Part shown: positions 1 through 5,054 of the stretch, one piece after another
Position numbering within the stretch: position 1 is the stretch's first letter
Layout: the number at the start of each line of letters is the position of its first letter
From: Bacillota bacterium
GTDB lineage: Bacteria; Bacillota; Clostridia; Acetivibrionales; DSM-1351
Direction: 5' to 3'
DNA length: 6,468 nucleotides
Assembly: GCA_023441625.1 (NCBI GenBank)
Contig: JAEZOA010000019.1
Coordinates: 1 to 6,468 of the forward strand
Made by a program: the position numbers and the translations under genes
The notes under the pieces: model-generated
The model's input: only the letters and a program-made list of their open reading frames with translations
What the model was told of the DNA's origin: nothing
Database searches by the model: none

Positions 1-40
1 ACAAAAACTGGAATAAACCCTTGATATTAGGCTATTCCAG
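1..40 (-). terminator. Candidate rho-independent terminator at left edge
   Basis: The arms CTGGAATA (8-15) and TATTCCAG (33-40) are perfect 8-base complements around a 17-base loop. On the minus strand the hairpin runs directly into TTTTTGT (7-1), which fits an intrinsic terminator. The loop is long, though CCT/AGG inside it could add three pairs. No minus-strand gene lies immediately upstream of it, so the transcript it would end is unknown. Confidence 0.4.
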
Positions 41-133
41 CTATTTTCTCGAACTTTTTTTTAGCTGTTTTTATTCCCTTAAAAACTTTTATTTTACATT
101 ATTTTGCTTCATGAATTTGCCGTGAATAAATAA

Positions 134-200
134 CCAAGCAACGTAAGTTGGCAAGCCAACATTGCAAGTGTGCTCCAGCTTTGCTGGACACACGACGCAC
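134..200. repeat. GC-rich structured island, possible intergenic repeat
   Basis: About half of these 67 bases are G or C, against strongly AT-rich surroundings. The segment folds into two hairpins. The first is GTTGGC-AA-GCCAAC (147-160), with outer GCAA (138-141) facing TTGC (162-165). The second is CCAGC-TTT-GCTGG (175-187), with outer GTGTG (168-172) facing CACAC (189-193). All frames are short and none looks coding. Composition and folding resemble dispersed REP- or MITE-type intergenic elements, but only one copy is visible here, so calling it a repeat is an inference. Confidence 0.35.
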
Positions 201-204
201 TGTT

Positions 205-237
205 AAAAAAAAAGGTTAGTCTTAATCGACTAACCTT
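205..237 (-). terminator. Strong minus-strand rho-independent terminator
   Basis: A perfect 10-base stem, AAGGTTAGTC (212-221) and GACTAACCTT (228-237), encloses a 6-base loop. On the minus strand it continues into nine consecutive T's (213-205, the last two shared with the stem foot). On the plus strand the hairpin is followed by GTAAAGGGGG, so it is not a plus-strand terminator. The nearest minus-strand gene upstream is the lipid kinase ending at 811, which has its own terminator at 712-752. The RNA ended here is therefore unidentified. Confidence 0.7.
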
Positions 238-245
238 GTAAAGGG

Positions 246-284
246 GGTCAAAATGTATTTTGTGAGGTCAATATTATATTGACC
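246..284. promoter_or_regulatory. Candidate operator array of GGTCA half-sites
   Basis: GGTCAATAT (266-274) and ATATTGACC (276-284) form a perfect 9-base palindrome around one central base. A third half-site, GGTCAAAAT, lies at 246-254, exactly 20 bases (about two helical turns) upstream in direct orientation. A second palindrome, CAAAAT-GT-ATTTTG, spans 249-262. Repeated half-sites in helical phase are typical of repressor or activator binding, and the small gene at 427 lies 140 bases downstream. The regulator is unknown, and an RNA hairpin is an alternative reading. Confidence 0.3.
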
Positions 285-373
285 ATTATTAGAAATATTT
301 ATGCAAAAATATTAGAAAATAATTTTTAATGTGTTGGGTAATAATAGGCTTAGTGACTTTTTATGATTAGAAT

Positions 374-404
374 TTGCTTGTTAAAATGTAGGATTCTATT
401 TAAT
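374..404 (+). promoter_or_regulatory. Weak candidate promoter for the 81-aa gene
   Basis: TTGCTT (374-379), a 17-base gap and TATTTA (397-402) make a poor sigma-A-like pair. An alternative reading is TTGTTA (378-383) with TTTAAT (399-404) at 15 bases. Either would place the start of transcription just before the ribosome binding site at 413. A sporulation sigma factor cannot be excluded. Confidence 0.22.
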
Positions 405-426
405 AACATAGAAGAGGTGTTTAAAA

Positions 427-672
427 ATGGAGTTACAAAACAACATAATTAATGCTGAAAACTTAAATGCTTCCAATACTCTTGAAATCATCCAAAGTAA
501 GCTAAAACCCGGAGAAACGCTAATTCTTGATATAGGGAATAATTATTTCCATCAAGTTGATAAACTTTATGATACCATTTTTAGTAATGGATATTATGTT
601 CGGAAGACACAATTTAATGGAAGAAATCAGCTGCTTGTTTCCTTTATAGACTCCAAGCATCAGATGTATTAA
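427..672 (+). CDS. Hypothetical protein, 81 aa
   Basis: I do not recognise this protein. The start is supported by AGAGGTG (413-419), seven bases before the ATG, and the gene ends at a strong hairpin, so it looks like a real single-gene unit. The product is small, soluble-looking and mixed in charge, with no signal peptide or membrane segment and no cysteine. The N-terminal 25 residues are rich in Asn, Leu and Ile. Residues 27-70 read as strand, helix, strand, with LKPGETLILDI (26-36), a helical middle and SNGYYVRKTQFNGRNQLLVSF (53-73). That layout is loosely reminiscent of small TusA/SirA-like alpha-beta domains, but the CPxP motif of that family is absent, so this is only a fold guess. It is convergent with the lipid kinase gene and shares no operon. 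Confidence 0.7.
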   Translation: MELQNNIINAENLNASNTLEIIQSKLKPGETLILDIGNNYFHQVDKLYDTIFSNGYYVRKTQFNGRNQLLVSFIDSKHQMY

Positions 673-711
673 TTTAATACTTTTTTTAATGGGTATAGAA
701 TACAAAGTAAG

Positions 712-763
712 GGCTATGTAATGAATTAACAATTACTCTTCATTACATAGCCTTATAATTTTT
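712..763 (+). terminator. Terminator between convergent genes
   Basis: A perfect 14-base stem, GGCTATGTAATGAA (712-725) and TTCATTACATAGCC (739-752), encloses a 13-base loop. On the plus strand it runs into TTATAATTTTT, ending the 81-aa gene. It lies about 60 bases past the end of the convergent lipid kinase gene and probably stops that transcript as well, although the T content on the minus side (CTTACTTTG) is weaker. Confidence 0.8.
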
Positions 764-810
764 CAGAAATGGTACCTTCAGGATACCTATATTTCAATAA
801 ATCAATAACT

Positions 811-1713
811 CTACTTATTTGCATCAAATACATTTTGTGGGACAAAAACCTCAATAAGCTTTTGCTTAAATTCAATTGTCGCTGGAAATAGCTCAGACTT
901 TTCACCATCAACAGTAAGTGCTATTGGCGATTTGCTTATAAGCTCGCATTTCTTTGCTTTCAGAATTATAACATTTCTATCATTGAGAGACTCTTTACTT
1001 AATACTTTAAAGAAAATACTAGCAAGATTTATATTTGAACATTTTTTAACTAGAATAATATCCATATATCCATCTGTAAAATCAGCCTCTTTCATTAAGT
1101 TTGGGAAACCAGCAGCTTGTTTACCATTGACAACTAAAAACAGTAAAAACTTACCTTCTACAATATGCTCATCAGCAACTATTTTTAAGTCAAAGCTTTT
1201 TATATTTGCTACCTCAGATATGCCTTTCAGATAATATGCAAAAGGTCCAAAATTTCTCTTTAAATCACTATTTGTACTAAAGGAAACATCTACAAAGTTC
1301 CCTCCTGCAAAAGTACTTAAAAAATAATGTGAATTATTTATATAACCAACATCGCAGTCTAAAGTTTTTCCCTCAATAATTATATCGATACTTTCGTTTA
1401 ACGAGTTTATTCCAATACATTTTGCAAAATCATTGCAGGTTCCTGATGGAATTATTCCAATGGGCATTTTAATATTATTGACCAGAAGTATGTTTGCAAC
1501 AAAATTTATAGTTCCATCTCCACCAGATGCAATAATAAAATCATATGTCCCAGATTTCAATAGGTTAATAAGATACTCATTATTTGCTTCAGTTAATCTG
1601 TATGGTTGAACTAGAATTTCCCTCTTTTGAAAGGAGGCTAATATGAAATCTAGTTCCTGTGGAATTTTATGACCTCCAGAAATGGGATTATAAACAAATA
1701 ATGCGTTTTTCAA
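811..1713 (-). CDS. YegS/DagK-family lipid (diacylglycerol) kinase, 300 aa
   Basis: The protein belongs to the soluble bacterial diacylglycerol/lipid kinase family (DAGK catalytic domain, YegS/BmrU type). Members transfer phosphate from ATP to diacylglycerol or related lipids at the membrane face and feed phosphatidate back into phospholipid synthesis. Visible motifs are NPISGG (9-14), the nucleotide-binding GGDGT (64-68), PSGTCNDFA (89-97), a C-terminal domain segment AGFPNLMKEADFTDGYMDI (201-219) and VDGE (268-271), matching the family's conserved Asp/Glu site. The length is normal for the family. The start codon is TTG: GGGAGG (1723-1728) lies nine bases upstream, and the first internal Met is at residue 83, after the GGDGT motif. 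It is a single-gene unit with its own promoter candidate. The exact lipid substrate cannot be read from the sequence, and non-DAG substrates occur in the family. Confidence 0.92.
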   Translation of the reverse strand: MKNALFVYNPISGGHKIPQELDFILASFQKREILVQPYRLTEANNEYLINLLKSGTYDFIIASGGDGTINFVANILLVNNIKMPIGIIPSGTCNDFAKCIGINSLNESIDIIIEGKTLDCDVGYINNSHYFLSTFAGGNFVDVSFSTNSDLKRNFGPFAYYLKGISEVANIKSFDLKIVADEHIVEGKFLLFLVVNGKQAAGFPNLMKEADFTDGYMDIILVKKCSNINLASIFFKVLSKESLNDRNVIILKAKKCELISKSPIALTVDGEKSELFPATIEFKQKLIEVFVPQNVFDANK

Positions 1714-1767
1714 GACCTGTAACCTCCCTAATAGTACATAAATTCATATTTTTACCACTCTTTCTTA

Positions 1768-1796
1768 ATGATAAATGAATTTCTGTATAAAATCAA
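1768..1796 (-). promoter_or_regulatory. Candidate sigma-A promoter of the lipid kinase gene
   Basis: On the minus strand TTGATT (1796-1791), a 17-base spacer and TATCAT (1773-1768) give a good vegetative promoter. Transcription would start near 1761, leaving a leader of about 48 bases before the TTG start. It sits immediately downstream of the spore protein terminator, so the lipid kinase gene should be transcribed independently. Confidence 0.45.
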
Positions 1797-1810
1797 TTAT
1801 TAATTCAAAT

Positions 1811-1845
1811 GGGACTGCAACAAAAATTACATATGTTGCAGTCCC
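1811..1845 (-). terminator. Terminator of the spore protein gene
   Basis: Perfect 11-base arms GGGACTGCAAC (1811-1821) and GTTGCAGTCCC (1835-1845) enclose a 13-base loop, 20 bases past the stop codon. The minus-strand tail (ATTTGAATTAAT) is only moderately T-rich, so termination rests mainly on the very stable stem. Confidence 0.7.
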
Positions 1846-1865
1846 TAATTACGCTAACTATTCTA

Positions 1866-2036
1866 TTATTGGTTGACACTTCTTTCAGCCATTTCAATTG
1901 CCTTCTTTACCATGTTTCCGCAATCTCTTGAAGTTACTGCTCCCCAACCCTCAGAGGAAACTGTGTTGTAGACCCCAAGTTCTTTGGCAATTTCCGCTTT
2001 AAGGGCCTCTGACATCGTACTTTTGTGTCTACTCAT
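1866..2036 (-). CDS. Small acid-soluble spore protein, alpha/beta type (56 aa)
   Basis: Alpha/beta-type SASPs coat and protect DNA in dormant spores and are degraded by the GPR protease at germination. This one matches the short clostridial version. The segment EALKAEIAKELGVYNTV (residues 10-26) contains a GPR-type site around E-IAKE, and GWGAVTSRDCGNMVKKAIEMAER (30-52) carries the conserved SRDCGN...VKKAIE DNA-binding helix region. The open frame extends eight codons further upstream (MPKKEALT). The start chosen here is the internal ATG at 2036, because AGGAGG (2045-2050) lies eight bases before it, inside the extension. The gene stands alone with its own terminator. Sigma-G control in the forespore is expected from the family, but I could not identify a convincing sigma-G promoter upstream. 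It marks the organism as a spore former. Confidence 0.93.
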   Translation of the reverse strand: MSRHKSTMSEALKAEIAKELGVYNTVSSEGWGAVTSRDCGNMVKKAIEMAERSVNQ

Positions 2037-2252
2037 GGTTAGTGCCTCCTTTTTAGGCATTTACATGTGCGTATTGAGTTTATTATCTAGGTCGTAATAC
2101 GCCTATTTCCTTACTTTAAAAAGTAGGAGTATTAGGAATATAGACACTAGAAAAAAATGCAATACACTATAATGCCCATAATAGATTATAAAGCGTACAT
2201 AAATATTTTGTCTTTTATATTTGATAAATATTACGGAAATTCTTTCTTACTT

Positions 2253-2533
2253 TAATCCACATAATACACATTTATTTTTTAACAAATTTTTTTCTTACCA
2301 CAAGATGTTCAACATTAACTTGATATTAATCACAATATTTTGTATATGCTATTTCACAAGTTAATATAGTCATTAATTCAATTGTCTTTTTCCACATTTA
2401 CTCTTCTTTTTGTGGATAAAATCTTTCATGTGCAATACCTTGAACGCCTTTATATTAGGAACATTCAAGGATTTACATAAATTTGAATGTGAATAACTAA
2501 AAAAAACTGTGGATAAATTATCATTCATCCACA
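2253..2533. promoter_or_regulatory. Cluster of DnaA-box-like sequences
   Basis: The DnaA consensus TTATCCACA occurs exactly twice, both on the minus strand (TGTGGATAA on the plus strand at 2411-2419 and 2508-2516). TTATTCACA (minus, 2488-2496) and TTTTCCACA (plus, 2388-2396) fit the relaxed consensus TTWTNCACA. One-mismatch copies are TCATCCACA (2525-2533) and TAATCCACA (2253-2261), the latter abutting TAATACACA (2262-2270). On the minus strand the box at 2411-2419 is followed by an A/G run (AAAAAGAAGAG) resembling DnaA-trio elements, leading toward very AT-rich sequence. This may be a DnaA-binding, titration or origin-like site; binding itself is inferred. Confidence 0.45.
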
Positions 2534-2534
2534 G
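2499..2534 (-). terminator. Rho-independent terminator of the nadABC operon
   Basis: CTGTGGAT (2507-2514) and ATCCACAG (2527-2534) pair perfectly over 8 bases. Past one mismatch, three further AAT/ATT pairs close a TATC loop. On the minus strand the stem is followed by eight T's (2506-2499). It lies about 70 bases past the nadC stop. Unusually, the arms coincide with one perfect and one near-perfect DnaA box. Confidence 0.8.
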
Positions 2535-2605
2535 ACCATCTCTTTCTAAGAATATAATATTATCCAGTGCTAAAACGTACGCTTATCTAGCCCACTACCA
2601 ATGTA

Positions 2606-3442
2606 TTACTCTATATTCATGCTAATGTCAACTGAATTTGCTGAATGAGTAAGCTTACCAATCGAAATAATATCAACGCCAGTTAATGCCGCCTCGTATA
2701 TCGTTTCCTCAGATAAGTTACCTGAAGCTTCAACCAATGCTCTCTTGTTGATTAAGCTAACAGCCTCAGCCATTTTTTGATTTGTCATATTATCAAGCAT
2801 AATAATATCTACTTTGCAGTCCAGTGCCTCTTGAACCTCTTCTAATGACTCCACCTCAACCTCTATTTTTACAGTATGAGGTATACTTCTTCTTACCTTC
2901 TCAACTGCATTTTTAATTCCACCAGCAGCCGCAATATGGTTATCCTTAATCAGAACACCATCTGATAAGGAAAATCTGTGATTTGAACCACCACCAGCAT
3001 TCACAGCATACTTTTCAAGAAGTCTTAATCCAGGCGTAGTCTTTCTTGTATCAGTTATTTTTACAGGAAGATCCCGTACCTTTAAAACATATCTATTAGT
3101 CATGGTAGCAACTGCAGAAAGTCTCTGTAAAAAATTTAGCGCAGTTCTTTCAGCCCTAAGTAAGGCTCTAGTTGAACCACTTACAGTAGCTATAATATCG
3201 CCCTTTTTTACACTGTCTCCATCTTTTATAATGGCATTAAATTTCACACTACTATCGAGCACCTCAAAAACGTGTTTTGCCACATCAAGTCCAGCTATAA
3301 CTGCGTCCTGCTTTGCAAGAAATTCGGCCTTTGATACCGCTCCTTCGCTTATGATGTTGTCAGTAGTAATATCACCTAATGGCATGTCCTCTTTTAAAGC
3401 ATTCATAACAATATCATGTATATATAGCTTATCAAGTTTCAT
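2606..3442 (-). CDS. nadC: Nicotinate-nucleotide pyrophosphorylase (carboxylating), 278 aa
   Basis: NadC (quinolinate phosphoribosyltransferase) converts quinolinate and PRPP to nicotinate mononucleotide, CO2 and pyrophosphate in the cytoplasm, the last step of this operon's pathway. Family landmarks in order are EDMPLGDITT (18-27), ERTALNFLQRLSAVAT (98-113), DTRKTTPGLR (131-140), EKYAVNAGGGSNHR (143-156), SDGVLIKDNH (160-169), EVEVE (194-198), MLDNM (215-219), EASGN (238-242) and ISIGKLTHS (259-267). The basic and acidic residues that bind quinolinate and PRPP are present and the length is typical. The frame opens 14 codons earlier, but the ATG at 3442 is chosen because GGAGG (3449-3453) lies six bases before it and the start overlaps the nadB stop as ATGA. 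The overlap implies translational coupling to nadB. Confidence 0.97.
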   Translation of the reverse strand: MKLDKLYIHDIVMNALKEDMPLGDITTDNIISEGAVSKAEFLAKQDAVIAGLDVAKHVFEVLDSSVKFNAIIKDGDSVKKGDIIATVSGSTRALLRAERTALNFLQRLSAVATMTNRYVLKVRDLPVKITDTRKTTPGLRLLEKYAVNAGGGSNHRFSLSDGVLIKDNHIAAAGGIKNAVEKVRRSIPHTVKIEVEVESLEEVQEALDCKVDIIMLDNMTNQKMAEAVSLINKRALVEASGNLSEETIYEAALTGVDIISIGKLTHSANSVDISMNIE

Positions 3443-5019
3443 AGTAATCCTCCATCTAATACTTTTACAATATTTCTCTTCCAATTTACATCATCTGTCT
3501 TAGTATGATCAGATCTATAATGAGCTCCTCTGCTTTCTTTTCTCTCAAGTGCTGACTCAATTACCATTCTGGCAACTGTTAGCATATTCGCCACTTCTAG
3601 CTTTTTCAAGCTAAAACCTTTTAAGCTAATATACCTTTCATATACTGCATTTATAATAGCTGCAGCATTTGAAAGACCTTGCTCATCTCTTATAATACCT
3701 ACGTACTTACTCATTGCATCCTGTATTTCTTGCTTCATTTGATTTAGCGTATTTTCATTCTCTAGATTTAAAGAAAAAACTGTTTCAATACTAATATTAT
3801 TTTTATAATCTTCTCTTTCCTGAGATGCAATTTTATTTGCAATTTTTCTTCCAAACACCAGACCCTCAAGCAAAGAATTACTTGCCAACCTGTTTGCACC
3901 ATGTATTCCAGTGCATGCAACTTCTCCACACGCAAATAATCCAATTATATTGGTCTGCCCATCAACATCAGTCCTAATTCCCCCCATACAGTAATGTTCT
4001 GCCGGAGCTACCGGAATGTAGTCCTTTGACATATCAATACCATACTCCAAGCACGTTTTAAAAATATTTGGAAACCTCTCTTCAAGATGTTCTCTGCTCT
4101 TAAAGGTAATATCCAAAAATACATTTTTGGTGCCAGATATGGACATCTCTTTAAAAATAGCCCTTGAAACAACATCTCTAGGAGCTAATTCTCCCAGCTC
4201 ATGATATTTGTGCATAAAACGCTCGCCCTTTTCATTTCTGAGCAGTGCTCCCTCACCACGAACAGCTTCAGATATTAAAAAGCTCTTGTCCTTAGGATGG
4301 TACAGAACAGTAGGATGGAACTGAATAAATTCCATATCCATAGCTTCTGCTCCAGCTCTTAAGCACATTCCTACTCCATCACCAGTAGCTACCTCTGGAT
4401 TTGTTGTGTGTGAATATATCTGTCCAAAACCACCAGTTGCCACTACTATCGCATTAGCTCTAAAAATTTTTATTTGGGCTTTTTGCTCATCATAAACGAT
4501 TACACCACAACATTTACCTGACTCTATTATTAAATCTACTGCAAAAAATCTTTCATAAATAGCTATATTTTCTTCTTGCTGTGCAACCGCTATTAACTTA
4601 TCACAAACCTCTTTTCCTGTTGTATCACCAGAATGTATAATTCTACTAACGCTATGGGCTCCTTCTCTTGTAAGTGATAATTCCTGTCCACTCTTATCAA
4701 AATTTACACCTAATTTACACAACTTCTTTATATTTTCAGCGGCTTCTTCCACTAGCACCCATACGCTTTTTTGATCACATAAGCCAGCACCAGCAAAAAG
4801 TGTATCTTTGAAATGCAATGCGGGAGAATCATTTTTCTCATCAAGGGATACTGCTATTCCACCTTGTGCAAGCACAGAATTACTAATGTCTAAGGTTTCC
4901 TTTGTAATTATCCCCACCTGATAGTTCTTAGGGATTTCTAATGCAGTATACACACCAGCTATACCACTCCCAATAATAATTACATCCTTATCAATGACCT
5001 CAAAATCAGATTCTTGCAT
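3439..5019 (-). CDS. nadB: L-aspartate oxidase, 526 aa
   Basis: NadB is an FAD enzyme that oxidises L-aspartate to iminoaspartate for NadA. In anaerobes fumarate is the likely electron acceptor. The N-terminal Rossmann motif DVIIIGSGIAG (12-22) binds FAD, followed by NSVLAQGGIA (47-56). The active-site region shows EFIQFHPT (230-237), EAVRGEGA (251-258), APRDVVSRAI (279-288), with the arginine counted as catalytic in the succinate dehydrogenase/fumarate reductase flavoprotein superfamily, and HYCMGGIRTD (342-351). GEVACTGIHGANRLASNSLLE (365-385) is the FAD-binding signature. The C-terminal helical domain ends with ESRGAHYRSD (495-504). Length and motifs indicate NadB rather than a fumarate reductase subunit. 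Translation starts after an unusual GGGGGG-AAAAAA-ATG leader (5031-5017), 35 bases past the nadA stop, and the end overlaps nadC by four bases. Confidence 0.96.
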   Translation of the reverse strand: MQESDFEVIDKDVIIIGSGIAGVYTALEIPKNYQVGIITKETLDISNSVLAQGGIAVSLDEKNDSPALHFKDTLFAGAGLCDQKSVWVLVEEAAENIKKLCKLGVNFDKSGQELSLTREGAHSVSRIIHSGDTTGKEVCDKLIAVAQQEENIAIYERFFAVDLIIESGKCCGVIVYDEQKAQIKIFRANAIVVATGGFGQIYSHTTNPEVATGDGVGMCLRAGAEAMDMEFIQFHPTVLYHPKDKSFLISEAVRGEGALLRNEKGERFMHKYHELGELAPRDVVSRAIFKEMSISGTKNVFLDITFKSREHLEERFPNIFKTCLEYGIDMSKDYIPVAPAEHYCMGGIRTDVDGQTNIIGLFACGEVACTGIHGANRLASNSLLEGLVFGRKIANKIASQEREDYKNNISIETVFSLNLENENTLNQMKQEIQDAMSKYVGIIRDEQGLSNAAAIINAVYERYISLKGFSLKKLEVANMLTVARMVIESALERKESRGAHYRSDHTKTDDVNWKRNIVKVLDGGLL

Positions 5020-5053
5020 TTTTTTCCCCCCATGATATTGCTATTAAATAGCA
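5017..5053 (-). promoter_or_regulatory. nadA-nadB junction: palindrome and G6/A6 ribosome binding site
   Basis: Between the nadA stop and nadB start is a perfect palindrome with one central base, TGCTATT/AATAGCA (5039-5053). It is followed on the minus strand by six G's (5031-5026), then A's up to the ATG at 5019. The G run pairs with the anti-Shine-Dalgarno sequence only through G-U wobbles, yet it is the only candidate site at the right distance. An ATG at 5033 is out of frame with nadB. Confidence 0.5.
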
Positions 5054-5054
5054 T

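Larger units (their letters stand above)
1..426. other. Left intergenic region, no gene recognised
   Basis: I find no convincing coding region in this stretch. A roughly 40-codon open frame at the far left (reading KNWNKPLILG...) has no ribosome binding site and no recognisable motif. What the stretch holds is structural: a minus-facing hairpin at the very edge, a GC-rich folded island, a strong minus-facing terminator, an array of GGTCA half-sites, and then the AT-rich leader of the small gene starting at 427. The piece may be the end of a larger feature that lies outside the window to the left. Confidence 0.6.
2037..2605. other. AT-rich intergenic region between spore gene and nadC
   Basis: No gene is visible in these roughly 570 bases. 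Next to the spore gene are two inverted repeats: GCGTATT (2069-2075) with AATACGC (2096-2102), and TACTTT-AA-AAAGTA (2112-2125). A 9-base inverted repeat, ATTAACTTG (2314-2322) and CAAGTTAAT (2357-2365), encloses 34 bases. The pair CCTTGAA (2438-2444) and TTCAAGG (2464-2470) encloses the motif CCTTTATATTAGG. DnaA-box-like sequences are scattered over 2253-2533, and the nad operon terminator lies at 2499-2534. Confidence 0.7.

Noticed and set aside
134..237. CRISPR array or tRNA in the structured left region
   Set aside because: No repeat-spacer periodicity, and the hairpins do not form a cloverleaf or carry conserved tRNA bases.
520..732. 70-codon minus-strand open frame
   Set aside because: It overlaps the better supported 81-aa gene on the other strand, begins inside a terminator loop and has no ribosome binding site.
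932..1234. 100-codon plus-strand open frame
   Set aside because: Antisense shadow of the lipid kinase gene, whose motifs are clear; no ribosome binding site or recognisable product.
2037..2060. Eight-codon N-terminal extension of the spore protein
   Set aside because: The extension contains the AGGAGG ribosome binding site that serves the internal ATG.
2037..2200. Sigma-G promoter for the spore protein gene
   Set aside because: CATTATA (minus, 2174-2168) resembles a sigma-G -10 box, but no fitting -35 box sits 17-18 bases upstream, so I did not list it.
3443..3484. Fourteen-codon N-terminal extension of nadC
   Set aside because: It lies inside nadB and holds the GGAGG site of the internal ATG.
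3102..3503. 133-codon plus-strand open frame
   Set aside because: Antisense to nadC and the end of nadB; its composition reflects the opposite strand.
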